The notes under the pieces are model-generated. The model had not been told where the DNA came from and did no database searches. It worked only from the letters and a program-made list of their open reading frames with translations. A DNA stretch of 64,000 nt from Eubacterium sp. UBA3279 (GTDB lineage Bacteria; Bacillota; Clostridia; Lachnospirales; Lachnospiraceae): contig DETV01000100.1 of NCBI GenBank assembly GCA_002361775.1, positions 1 through 64,000 of the forward strand, given 5' to 3'. Below, in pieces: positions 17,040 through 25,222 of this stretch. Made by a program: the position numbers and the translations under genes. Position 1 is the first letter of the stretch, and every line of letters begins with the position of its first letter.

Positions 17040-18659
17040 CTATTCCATTTCCCGTATAATCTTTCTCAGTTTCAATATCATGGACGGAGCTACAGATAAT
17101 TCGTCTACCCCCATTTTCACAAAAGCTTCTGTTAATTCCGGATCAGCGCCAAGTTCTCCACAGATACCGGCCCATTTTCCTGCCTTATGGGCATTCTCTA
17201 CAACCATCTGAATCATTTTCAGAATAGCTTTGTGATGAGGATTATAGAATGGATCCAGTTTTTCATTCTGACGATCAATAGCCAGTGTGTACTGGGTAAG
17301 ATCGTTAGTACCGATGCTGAAGAAATCTACAATCTCAGCAAGCTCATCACTTATCATGACTGCCGCCGGTGTTTCAATCATAATTCCCTCTTCCACATCT
17401 TTATAAGGAATTTCATCATTTTTCAGCTCTTGTTTTACTTCTTCTACGATTTCCCGTATCTTTTTAATTTCCTCAACAGAGGTGATCATCGGATACATAA
17501 TAGAAAGATTACCATATACGGAAGCACGGAACAAAGCTCTCAACTGCACCTTAAAAATCTCCGGCTGTGTCAGACAGATTCGAATAGCTCTGTATCCCAA
17601 TGCAGGATTTTCCTCTTCTGCTAGTCTCAGATAATCCGCTTGCTTATCTGCTCCAATATCCAAGGTACGAATAATCACCTTTTTGCCAGCCATATTTTGA
17701 ACAGCCTGCTTATAAGCCTGAAATTGTTCTTCTTCTCCGGGAAGCTCATTTCTTCCCAGATACAAAAATTCACTTCGGAAAAGACCGATTCCGCCCGCAT
17801 CATTTTCCAGAACGTAACCCATGTCTGCCACACTTCCGATGTTTGCATACAGATGAATCTTTTTACCACTTTTGGTGATATTCTCTTTTCCTTTCAATGT
17901 AAGCAAAAGAGCCTGTTTTTCTTTTTCTTCTGTTATTCGCTGCTCTACTTTCTGTTTCAGTTCTTCTGTAGGCTCCAGAACGAACTCTCCGGTGAAACCA
18001 TTTACTGCGGCTTCCATACCGGTATGAAGTTCATCCAGATTCACATCCACACCGATCAGCGCAGGAATATTCATCATACGGGCCAAAATTGCAGTGTGAG
18101 AATTGGAAGAACCATGTACAGTAACAAATGCCAGAATCTTCTTTTTATCCATCTGTACTGTCTCACTGGGAGATAAATCATCAGCAACCAAAATCATTGG
18201 CTCTGAAAGATCAATGTCATTATTTCCATGGCCGGAAAGATTACGAACCAGACGATTGGAAATATCTTTGATATCTGCAGCTCTGGCTTTCATATAATCA
18301 TCATCCATACTGGCGAACATTTCAGAAAAGTTATCTCCAGTAGAAGCCACAGCATATTCTGCATTTACCTGCTGAGTAGTGATGATATTTTCAATCGATT
18401 CATTATAATCATCATCCTCCAGCATCATCTGATGTACTTCGAAAATAGCAGCGCTGGCTTCCCCCACTTCTTTCACGGCTTTATCATATAAAACCTGAAG
18501 CTGAGCCTGTGATTCTTCCACTGCCTTCTTTACTCTTGCAATTTCTTTTTCAGGATCATCCACTTTTATGCGCTTTACAATATAATCATCCTTTTTTAAA
18601 ACAGAAATTTTACCAAGGACAATTCCTTTATATACAGATTTTCCTTTTAAACACTGCAT
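17040..18659 (-). CDS. ptsI: PTS enzyme I (phosphoenolpyruvate-protein phosphotransferase)
   Basis: Enzyme I transfers phosphate from PEP to HPr. I start at MQCLKGKSVYKG, which has a GGCAGG-type site, rather than 8 codons earlier. The active-site histidine lies in VTVHGSSNSHTAILAR. The PEP-binding barrel has GIGLFRSEFLYL, YRAIRICL, MYPMITSVEE, GIMIETPAAV and SIGTNDLTQYTLAIDR. The protein is ~539 residues, slightly shorter than E. coli EI. It follows ptsH by 64 bp. Confidence 0.97.
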   Translation of the reverse strand: MQCLKGKSVYKGIVLGKISVLKKDDYIVKRIKVDDPEKEIARVKKAVEESQAQLQVLYDKAVKEVGEASAAIFEVHQMMLEDDDYNESIENIITTQQVNAEYAVASTGDNFSEMFASMDDDYMKARAADIKDISNRLVRNLSGHGNNDIDLSEPMILVADDLSPSETVQMDKKKILAFVTVHGSSNSHTAILARMMNIPALIGVDVNLDELHTGMEAAVNGFTGEFVLEPTEELKQKVEQRITEEKEKQALLLTLKGKENITKSGKKIHLYANIGSVADMGYVLENDAGGIGLFRSEFLYLGRNELPGEEEQFQAYKQAVQNMAGKKVIIRTLDIGADKQADYLRLAEEENPALGYRAIRICLTQPEIFKVQLRALFRASVYGNLSIMYPMITSVEEIKKIREIVEEVKQELKNDEIPYKDVEEGIMIETPAAVMISDELAEIVDFFSIGTNDLTQYTLAIDRQNEKLDPFYNPHHKAILKMIQMVVENAHKAGKWAGICGELGADPELTEAFVKMGVDELSVAPSMILKLRKIIREME

Positions 18660-18723
18660 AATTTTTACCTGCCTATCTTTCATAATCAGTTTTACAGACT
18701 AGTATTTCCTGTCTGTAATCAGT

Positions 18724-18981
18724 TTACAGGTTATTTTCAAAAAATTCTTTTATACCTGCACATGCAGCTTCTGCGTCTTCTCCTTCAGCAGCAACTACTA
18801 CTGTCTGTCCGCATTTTACACCCAGAGACATAACTGCCATCAGTTTTGTTGCTTCTACAGTTTTTCCGTCTTTTGTGAGTGTGATTTTGCTGTTGTAATT
18901 TTTTGCTGCTTTTACTAGAAGTCCCGCCGGTCTTGCGTGGATACCTAATTCATCTTTTACTGTGTACTCAAAATTTGTCAT
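18724..18981 (-). CDS. ptsH: phosphocarrier protein HPr, without Ser46
   Basis: The 85-residue HPr has the phosphorylated His15 in GIHARPAG and the usual fold markers (VMSLGVKCGQ). In classical Gram-positive HPr, Ser46 is phosphorylated by HPr kinase for CcpA signalling. Counting from the start Met, residue 46 here is Lys (EATKLMAV), so this copy should work only in sugar transport unless Ser52 substitutes. It is placed between the antiterminator and ptsI; its start is 24 bp after the antiterminator stop. Confidence 0.95.
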   Translation of the reverse strand: MTNFEYTVKDELGIHARPAGLLVKAAKNYNSKITLTKDGKTVEATKLMAVMSLGVKCGQTVVVAAEGEDAEAACAGIKEFFENNL

Positions 18982-19005
18982 TTCTTTCTTCTCCTTTTTC
19001 TTTTT

Positions 19006-19830
19006 CTATAATGCAATGATTCTCTGAATGTGTACAGCAAGAAATCCTGTTTCATCAGAAGCCAGAGACTTGTGAAGTCGACTTTCCATCTTTTCACATA
19101 CAATCTGTGCAATCTGGGTCGCTTTAGGATACTTCTGTTTCATAAAATCATTCAGCTCAACGTTGACAGCTTCTCCCGTTTTGGAACGGATCACCATATA
19201 GTATAGATGGCTCATCAGACGGATATAACTGTGAGAATTCTCCTGAAGTTTATATCCGGCACATTCTTCAATAATCTGAATACTCTCATCAATAATCTGC
19301 GTCATGCGAAGTGTTTCTGATACCTGCTCGCCAGAGAGTCCGGAATGAATATGTAATGCAATAAATCCAGCTTCATCGTCAGAAATCCGGTATCCGGTTA
19401 AATCCTCAACCATTTTTCTACTTTCCAATGCAACCGCATATTCTTTTCCAAACAAAATCTTAATATCCTGAATCAGAGGATTGGCAAAAAATGCGTCATT
19501 TTGCTGACGGCGGGCGGCAAATGCAATATGATCTGCCAGGGGAAGAAGAATATCTCTTCTTACGGAATCAAATACTTTTTCCGCCTCCTGAATGATACGG
19601 CCTGCTGCCTCAATATACACCGGATCAATATTGTTTACCACCTGCATGGCAGAACTTCGCTTTTCTGTTCCGGCAGGAGTATATACCTGAACTCCATTTT
19701 TTGATTCCACAAGATCTCCCGTCTTTTTCCCGAATCCGATACCTTTTCCAAGAAGAATCCGTTCATCTTTTTTCCCTTGTTCTGTTGCAAGCAGAGCGTT
19801 ATTGTTCAAAATCTTTGTAATACAGTACAT
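19006..19830 (-). CDS. licT: BglG/LicT-family transcription antiterminator
   Basis: The 274-residue protein has an N-terminal CAT RNA-binding domain (MYCITKILNNNALLA to GIGFGKKTGD). Two PTS regulation domains follow (~residues 70-170 and 175-274), with conserved histidines in FIALHIHSG and FLAVHIQRI. Such proteins bind a RAT hairpin in their target leader and stop a terminator forming when sugar is present. A matching RAT and terminator lie directly upstream of this gene, so it probably controls its own operon, which runs on through HPr, EI, IIA and IICB. Confidence 0.93.
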   Translation of the reverse strand: MYCITKILNNNALLATEQGKKDERILLGKGIGFGKKTGDLVESKNGVQVYTPAGTEKRSSAMQVVNNIDPVYIEAAGRIIQEAEKVFDSVRRDILLPLADHIAFAARRQQNDAFFANPLIQDIKILFGKEYAVALESRKMVEDLTGYRISDDEAGFIALHIHSGLSGEQVSETLRMTQIIDESIQIIEECAGYKLQENSHSYIRLMSHLYYMVIRSKTGEAVNVELNDFMKQKYPKATQIAQIVCEKMESRLHKSLASDETGFLAVHIQRIIAL

Positions 19831-19919
19831 CTACATTTCCTTTCCATTTGTCACCCGGCTCACCACTGAAAGCAACTTAGGCAGTACATTAATTGCATAA
19901 AAAACCGAAAAAATTTTAG

Positions 19920-19987
19920 TAAAATAAAAGGGCACAAACTATCCTCGTTTTATTTGAAAAAATAATAAAACGGAACAGCTTATGCCC
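19920..19987 (-). terminator. leader terminator overlapping the RAT
   Basis: Arms at 19964-19987 and 19930-19954 pair almost perfectly in the minus-strand RNA (about 24 bp with a few G-U and one bulge), followed by TTTTATTTT. The first arm shares its 5' end (GGGCATAAGCT) with the RAT, so the two structures exclude each other. This is a textbook antitermination switch. Confidence 0.88.
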
Positions 19988-20006
19988 GCATGACCAGTAA
20001 CACGCT
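19977..20006 (-). promoter_or_regulatory. ribonucleic antiterminator (RAT) of the LicT/SacY type
   Basis: The minus-strand RNA has AGCGTGTTACTGGTCATGCG then GGCATAAGCT, matching the RAT consensus (TGTTACTG...GCAGGCA) with closing pairs AGC/GCT. It lies 150 nt before the antiterminator gene and overlaps the following terminator. Confidence 0.88.
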
Positions 20007-20061
20007 ATCTACATTCTATCTATGATTTTATTCGATTTTTATTCAAAACAACTCTACTGTT

Positions 20062-20091
20062 ACTATATCCCATTTTATAGTTGAACGTCAA
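20062..20091 (-). promoter_or_regulatory. promoter of the PTS operon
   Basis: On the minus strand TTGACG (20091-20086) and TATAGT (20067-20062) are 18 bp apart, placing a start about 50 nt before the RAT. The rest of this 327-bp intergenic stretch holds the RAT/terminator switch and the bsh end; no further gene is seen. Confidence 0.55.
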
Positions 20092-20157
20092 GTCTCAAAA
20101 ACATAAAAATCGCATAGCGTTTTTTGTGCATTTTTAACAAAGAGTTTTTTCGTGAAT

Positions 20158-21132
20158 TCAATTATGCCATCTGATTTGTTGTTCTTTGTGAAGTTCATAT
20201 TTAATCAAATTTCCTGATTCCAGGTCTTCTTTCCAAAGATTTACAGCCTGAATCTGGCTGTTATCATATGTTTTGTAATAAAAAATTCCTTTGTCTGTAT
20301 TGATACAACACGTATAGGTAGTAATATCTTTTCTTCCTTCCGGGGTGATCACTGCTCCCTTTACCATACTTACTCCATCCATAATATGGAAAAACTGAGA
20401 TACATTGGAATTTTCATCGATTGCTGACCGGGAATTCCATTTCAAAAAAGCAGCTTTCACAAATCGGGATGCGGGAGAAAAATCCCCAGGAAGCCCCATA
20501 GCGCCCATTCCCTGCCCATAAACAGAAAGTTTCAGATCATCAGCAAAACTGCACTGCGGAGATTTGCTGGTCAGATTCATAAAATGATTCATATACATTT
20601 GATAGAAGGGGAAAGTAGGATTATTTGTCATTACTCCGTAGGGATTATCATAAATCATTACCCCTTCCTCCACTGCTTCTACTACAATACATTTCTCATG
20701 ATCCGCAATCATCCAGTGAAGTGGAGAAAGCGGCATATGTTCTGCAAATGGCACATTGAGAAGATTGACTTCTTTTAATAAGATTTTTGCTTCATCCACA
20801 TTTTTACACTGTCCAAGGATCCAGGGAATCAGTTCAAAGGGAGTAACATTTTTTTTGTTTTCCTGCTCTTCTTTGTAGCAGGCATTTCCAGGAAAATTAA
20901 GTCCGGCAATTCCCAATCCTTTCTCATTTACAGCTTCCGCATACAGAGGATATTCAGCGGCTGTCGCAGCCATTCCTATCATCGCATAATGATGCGTTAA
21001 TTCTGGCAATTTTCGAAAGGAGAACGGATAATTTCTGGGGGTGATCACTACCTGTTCTCCAAAATTGTACTCCAAATCCAGAGTTCTTCCAAAATAAAAA
21101 TCTCCATTCTCATACGTAATACAAGTACACAT
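20158..21132 (-). CDS. bsh: choloylglycine hydrolase family protein, probable bile salt hydrolase
   Basis: Bile salt hydrolases split glycine or taurine from conjugated bile acids. The 324-residue Ntn-hydrolase has the catalytic Cys2 exposed after Met removal (MCTCITYENGDFYFGR), Arg16 and Asp19 in GRTLDLEY, Asn in NEKGLGIAGLNFP, the Asn of DNPYGVMTNNPTF and the Arg of SPASRFVKAAF. These are the active-site positions known for the family. The sequence around residues 130-145 (PLSPLHWMIAD) fits the BSH branch better than penicillin V acylase, but the branch call is by motif only. It is monocistronic and points to a gut habitat. Confidence 0.87.
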   Translation of the reverse strand: MCTCITYENGDFYFGRTLDLEYNFGEQVVITPRNYPFSFRKLPELTHHYAMIGMAATAAEYPLYAEAVNEKGLGIAGLNFPGNACYKEEQENKKNVTPFELIPWILGQCKNVDEAKILLKEVNLLNVPFAEHMPLSPLHWMIADHEKCIVVEAVEEGVMIYDNPYGVMTNNPTFPFYQMYMNHFMNLTSKSPQCSFADDLKLSVYGQGMGAMGLPGDFSPASRFVKAAFLKWNSRSAIDENSNVSQFFHIMDGVSMVKGAVITPEGRKDITTYTCCINTDKGIFYYKTYDNSQIQAVNLWKEDLESGNLIKYELHKEQQIRWHN

Positions 21133-21175
21133 AAAAATCCATCCTTTCCAACAACTAAGACATTATTTTTTGATT

Positions 21176-21598
21176 TTATTTCTTTTCACTGATACTGTCT
21201 TCACTCCAACACCATAAAGCAATTTTTTTAATCAGCTCAACATCTATTTCTCCATATGGAATACGTATTGTCCCTTTATTTATACTATATTTTTCTAAAT
21301 CTTCCCGAAATTCCTCCACAGCCTCTGGACCGGGATAAAAGCCAATATGTTTTTTTGCTGCGGCAAAATGAAGGATATTATGATTTTTCCGATAGGTTGG
21401 CATACTCCATGAAATTCGTTCTTCTGCTTCAGGAAGCGTTTGTTGTAAAATTTGTCTGAGTAAATACAAATCAGCTTGTTTTTCTTCATCTTGAAACAAA
21501 ATATATTCATCGATTGTCTGAGGTTTCTTTCCACAATAATGGCTCTGATTTATGTTCTGAAATTCTCTTCCGCATTTTGGACATTTCCACGTACTCAT
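21176..21598 (-). CDS. DUF1801-type protein with N-terminal zinc ribbon
   Basis: The 140-residue protein starts with a CPKCGREF...HYCGK zinc-ribbon-like motif and continues with a DUF1801 fold (ISWSMPTYRKNHNILHFAAAKKHIGFYPGPEAVE). The family includes YdhG-like proteins of the frataxin-like superfamily, some proposed as iron chaperones; function here is unproven. It lies at the end of a small run of GNAT genes on the same strand. Confidence 0.8.
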   Translation of the reverse strand: MSTWKCPKCGREFQNINQSHYCGKKPQTIDEYILFQDEEKQADLYLLRQILQQTLPEAEERISWSMPTYRKNHNILHFAAAKKHIGFYPGPEAVEEFREDLEKYSINKGTIRIPYGEIDVELIKKIALWCWSEDSISEKK

Positions 21599-21615
21599 TT
21601 TTCGGTTCTCCTTAT

Positions 21616-22050
21616 TTATTCTTCCCGATTTATAAGCTTTGATAAATGAATCTCCGTATCTTTCGTATATCCCAATTTCTCGTATAAGGACTGAGCAATA
21701 GGATTTTCTTCACCTGTCAAAAGTTCATATTGGTGAAGCGGATAATTCTCAATACAATACTTCTCTGCGAAAACAAGCATTTTACTTGCAATTCCCTGTT
21801 TTCTATACCCTGATCGAACATATACCTCTGTAATCTCAGGCATATATTCATTATAACAAAACGACCTTTTCAACTGGACGCAAACAAATCCCGTCAGCAC
21901 ACCATTTTCATCATCAACAATAACGACCTCCTGTTGATTTTTCATCAGGGATTTTTTAATATTCTCAATGGTTGTTTCCCCTCCGCCATTAAATTCATTA
22001 TTCAGAATACGTAACTGTTCTGCATCATCTACAATCGCTTTTCTTACCAT
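21616..22050 (-). CDS. GNAT family N-acetyltransferase
   Basis: The 144-residue single-domain acetyltransferase has the acetyl-CoA-binding motif A in EVYVRSGYRKQGIASKMLVF and a typical C-terminal NPIAQSLYEKLGY. The substrate cannot be told. Its start codon overlaps the ancestral stop codon of the neighbouring damaged GNAT gene (TAATG), showing the two were once translationally coupled. Confidence 0.88.
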   Translation of the reverse strand: MVRKAIVDDAEQLRILNNEFNGGGETTIENIKKSLMKNQQEVVIVDDENGVLTGFVCVQLKRSFCYNEYMPEITEVYVRSGYRKQGIASKMLVFAEKYCIENYPLHQYELLTGEENPIAQSLYEKLGYTKDTEIHLSKLINREE

Positions 22051-22491
22051 TATATTCTCTCCAACATGACAAGATATTCGGTTGTTCCTTCTTCATACTT
22101 TTTTTGTTTTGTTACATGAAAAGTGTTTTTCATAGAACCTGATAGCATTTACATTCTTCTCAAGCGCCCATAAGAATGTTACAGGATACTTTTCTTTCGC
22201 ATATTCTATCAAAGCTGCTCCAATTCCCTGACTTTGAAAAAAATAATCTACATAAAGTTCCACAATTTCATTTTCTTCAATATGAATAAGTCCTTTTACA
22301 ATACCCTCATCATATACCAAGATATTCTTTAAAATATCTGGTTTTTTATACTTTTTTGCAACAGTAAATACCTGTAGTTCGCCAAATGAATAATCGTCAT
22401 TTTGAAAAATCGGTCTATAATTCATTCGCTTGACAAACACAAGAATTTCCGCAATCCTTGAAATATCGTCTATCGTTGCTCGTCTAATCAT
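22050..22491 (-). pseudogene. GNAT acetyltransferase with C-terminal frameshift
   Basis: The present reading frame ends at 22093 after FYEKHFSCNKTKKV. Shifting frame at the TTTT within the His/Phe codons restores family sequence (FHVTKQKKYEEGTTEYLVML) and a stop that overlaps the next gene's ATG at 22050. The expected reading was probably His-Gly-Phe-His, so a loss of two bases (GG) explains the defect. The upstream part is normal (VELYVDYFFQSQGIGAALIEYA), so a truncated enzyme of ~132 residues may still fold, lacking the last strand. Confidence 0.8.
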
Positions 22492-22493
22492 AG

Positions 22494-22914
22494 TTATCTC
22501 TCATTGTGTAGATTTCGTATGCCTATTGTTTGGATAATATAATCTACATTCTTTTCAATTGCTACCATTCCATCAACTCTAATGACAGGACATTTCACCA
22601 TATGTAACCAGTTTTCAATGTAATCTTCCTGTCTGGATTCAACCATTTTAAAAAAGGTTTCTTCTTGTCGGTACAAATCTCCATTTGCTAACATCCTGTT
22701 TCCGAATTTTTGGAAAGAACGATTTCTCACTCGCTGCATACGAATCTTTTCAGGTACTTCTAGTACAATAATATAATTATATCGGGACATAATTTCATTT
22801 CCATAATCCCCTTTCACAGCAGCAAAAATAAAATCCTGTTCTTTCCGCCAATACTTTGCCAAGCGTACTTTTTCCGCTGCCATTTAATCCACATATTTGA
22901 ATACCAATTCCCAT
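22494..22914 (-). pseudogene. P-loop kinase-like ATPase with internal deletion and frameshift
   Basis: An ATG at 22914 with an AAGGA site begins MGIGIQICGLNGSGKSTLGK, a clear Walker A. That frame soon ends. The rest of the protein continues in another frame from ~22840 (FIFAAVKGDYGNEIMSRYNY, then QRVRNRSFQKFGNRML), a nucleotide/shikimate-kinase-like C-terminal part with DLYRQEETFFKMVESRQEDY. About 40 residues expected between the P-loop and FIFAAVKGDYG are missing. The locus is therefore a deletion product, and the C-terminal fragment alone would lack ATP binding. Confidence 0.8.
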
Positions 22915-22955
22915 AAAACGATTTCCTTTTTACCCTAAATACATCATCCTGAAAA

Positions 22956-23177
22956 CTATCTATGAATGTACATTCTTGTCATCTCCGGTTCATCGTCTCC
23001 TTGAACCATACATAAAAGATACCAGCCATATTCTGTTTCAGCCTTCAGATAAGCTTCCATACATTCAAGATATGCCTCTTGTGGTACTTTCCATTTATCA
23101 TGAAACCATGCGGCAGCTTGTTCTTTTAATTCAGGTCTTTGTCTTAAAGTAATATAGGTATATGGATTCATCTTCAT
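22956..23177 (-). pseudogene. GNAT acetyltransferase remnant with in-frame internal deletion
   Basis: The 73-residue product joins a GNAT N-terminus (MNPYTYITLRQRPELKEQAAAW to ETEYGWY) directly to a GNAT C-terminus (LLCMVQGDDEPEMTRMYIHR). Full-length relatives are ~145 residues and carry the acetyl-CoA-binding motif between these parts. The junction falls at YGW, a tripeptide that also precedes the C-terminal segment in relatives, which suggests recombination between short direct repeats. No catalytic function is expected. Confidence 0.75.
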
Positions 23178-23256
23178 ATCTCTCGTTCCTTCCGTTCTAT
23201 ATAATCTCCAATGATACGCGCAGTCTAAGATGAGAAAATCTGTGCGTCAGGTATTC

Positions 23257-23781
23257 CTAACAAAATTTTCCCATTTCTATTCTGATTTCCTTTCGTTCGG
23301 AATCGCTGTTTGAATAAGCAAATAGATCAAACCCGATAATCTTGAAGTCATGTTTTTTATAAAAAGCAATTGCCTTTTCATTACATGTTTGCGTTTCGAG
23401 AATCACCATCCTTGCACCACTTTTTTCAGCTTCAGCTAAAATCGCTTCCATTAGCAAAGATCCTATTCCCATATGGCGTTTTGAACTGTCAAAAACACAA
23501 ATATTACTGATTCTGTATCGATTATTCCATTTCTCTAACGTACCTTCCACAAATCCCACAAGTTGTCCATTGTCAAATGCACCAAATGCTATAGGGTGAT
23601 CTAACCATTCATTAAAAAATGTATCACGAAAGGACATTTCTTTTGGTGCCGTAAAATTCTTATAACGAATATCAAAACCAGTTTCTGTTGCTTGGATATC
23701 ATAATATCCTTCTGTTTGATAGCGAACGGTAAAATCTTTACCTGTATAAACTTCTTTCTTTAATTCTTCGATTTTAATCAT
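23257..23781 (-). CDS. GNAT family N-acetyltransferase (streptothricin-acetyltransferase-like)
   Basis: The intact 174-residue GNAT has motif A in SNICVFDSSKRHMGIGSLLMEA, then ARMVILETQTCNEKAIAFYKKHDF and a C-terminal IGFDLFAYSN. The overall layout recalls SatA-type acetyltransferases, which act on streptothricin and other amines, but the substrate here is uncertain. It is the only complete GNAT upstream of the damaged cluster. Confidence 0.82.
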   Translation of the reverse strand: MIKIEELKKEVYTGKDFTVRYQTEGYYDIQATETGFDIRYKNFTAPKEMSFRDTFFNEWLDHPIAFGAFDNGQLVGFVEGTLEKWNNRYRISNICVFDSSKRHMGIGSLLMEAILAEAEKSGARMVILETQTCNEKAIAFYKKHDFKIIGFDLFAYSNSDSERKEIRIEMGKFC

Positions 23782-23880
23782 TGTATTTCATCTCTCGCAT
23801 TTTCTTAATTTCCACATTTTACACACTGTGCAATCATTCCATACACCATTTTTTAACACTTTGTGTGACATAGGAAATCT

Positions 23881-24369
23881 CTAATCATTAATTTCGAAAG
23901 AAAAAGCGCCACTTTTTCCTCCGGTTTTTTCTACCAGATGTATGTTTTGGATTACCATTCGCTTATTAATTGCTTTACACATATCATAGATGGTCAGTAA
24001 CGCGGTACTGACTCCTGTAAGCGCTTCCATTTCCACACCGGTTTTTCCTTCTGTTTTCACCTTACAAAAAGCATGGATCTGGCAGTTTTCTTCGTCCACC
24101 TGAAAATAAACAGAACATTTTTGTAAAAGCAGCGTATGACACATAGGAATCAGTGAAGAAGTCTGTTTAGTACCCATAATTCCCGCAATCTGGGCAACAC
24201 TCAGCACATCTCCTTTTTTAACTTTATGATTTTGAACAGCGTCAATAATCTCTTTATTCACGGAAATTGTTCCCCTGGCCAAAGCAGTACGTTTCGTAAC
24301 CGGTTTCTCGGTTACATCTACCATAACGGCATTTCCATCGTCATCAAAATGTGTGAACTCTTTTTTCAT
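23881..24369 (-). CDS. moaC: cyclic pyranopterin monophosphate synthase
   Basis: MoaC, with MoaA, makes cyclic pyranopterin monophosphate, the first intermediate of molybdenum cofactor. The 162 residues match the family: THFDDDGNAVMVDVTEKPVTKR, AGIMGTKQTSSLIPMCHTLLL, and KTEGKTGVEMEALTGVSTALLTIYDMCKA with the catalytic Lys/Asp region KRMVIQNIHLVEKTGGKSG. No other moa/moe gene is near. With the selenium genes 12 kb away it would fit selenium-dependent molybdenum hydroxylases elsewhere in the genome, which is only inference. Confidence 0.95.
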   Translation of the reverse strand: MKKEFTHFDDDGNAVMVDVTEKPVTKRTALARGTISVNKEIIDAVQNHKVKKGDVLSVAQIAGIMGTKQTSSLIPMCHTLLLQKCSVYFQVDEENCQIHAFCKVKTEGKTGVEMEALTGVSTALLTIYDMCKAINKRMVIQNIHLVEKTGGKSGAFSFEIND

Positions 24370-24381
24370 GTTCCGTCTCCT

Positions 24382-25203
24382 TTATATAACCAGGCTGCTT
24401 CCCGTTGCCAGATAGCCGATTTTTTCATGCAGATCTTCACATAATAACTGATATGCATATTCGCCGGTACAGTGGCAGGTATAGCACATAACATTTTCTT
24501 TCTCTAACCGTTTTCCCATTGCATGAATAAATGAGTCGCTTTCCGACTTTTTCAAAGAGGGATTATACAAATGAAAACCGGCTATAATATGAGTTATATT
24601 TTTCCCCAGAATATTTTCCGCTGTCCGTTTTATATTGAGTATTCCGGCGTGGGAACATCCGGCTATTAAAATTCTTTTTTCTCCTTCACAGATAATCAGA
24701 TTCTGTTCATGGGAAAAATCATCCGGTATTTTTTCCTGTCCCTGTTCCCGATAAAGATTCTGATTGGCATGAGAAAATAATTCTTCCGGTATTACATTGG
24801 AAAACAAGAGAAGGTCTTCATCAATTTTTTCTATATCTCCGGTAAATACAAGTTGAGATTCATTTTTCAGAGAAGCATCCAGTCCATTCTCCTTATATCC
24901 TGCCGGAGAATGGGAAAAATGGGGTTCAAAAGCATTTTCACGAATGTAAACTTTTGCCTGGTGATTCTGTTGTAAAAATATTTTCAATCCGCCCCCATGA
25001 TCATAATGACCATGGGATAGAATCACCGTGTCTACTTTCTTTATATCTACGTTCATTTTTTCGGCATTTTTCAAAAACAATTCATCCTGTCCCAGATCAA
25101 ACAATATTTTATGGTTTCCCGTTTCCAGATAAAAACTCAACCCATGTCTGTTCTCAAATTCCGGAGTAAGAGAGGTGTTTTCAACCAGCGTTTTTATTAT
25201 CAT
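24382..25203 (-). CDS. MBL-fold metallohydrolase
   Basis: The 273-residue protein has the metal motif SHGHYDHGGG, later AGCSHAGILNIKRT and HIIAGFHLYNPS, and a C-terminal CYTCHCTGEYAYQLL. This set is typical of a clade annotated as 7,8-dihydropterin-6-methyl-aminobenzene-phosphate-synthase-like, named after an archaeal enzyme; the bacterial substrate is unknown. It lies 12 bp before moaC and may be cotranscribed with it. Confidence 0.82.
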   Translation of the reverse strand: MIIKTLVENTSLTPEFENRHGLSFYLETGNHKILFDLGQDELFLKNAEKMNVDIKKVDTVILSHGHYDHGGGLKIFLQQNHQAKVYIRENAFEPHFSHSPAGYKENGLDASLKNESQLVFTGDIEKIDEDLLLFSNVIPEELFSHANQNLYREQGQEKIPDDFSHEQNLIICEGEKRILIAGCSHAGILNIKRTAENILGKNITHIIAGFHLYNPSLKKSESDSFIHAMGKRLEKENVMCYTCHCTGEYAYQLLCEDLHEKIGYLATGSSLVI

Positions 25204-25222
25204 AATCTGCAGTCCTCCTTTT

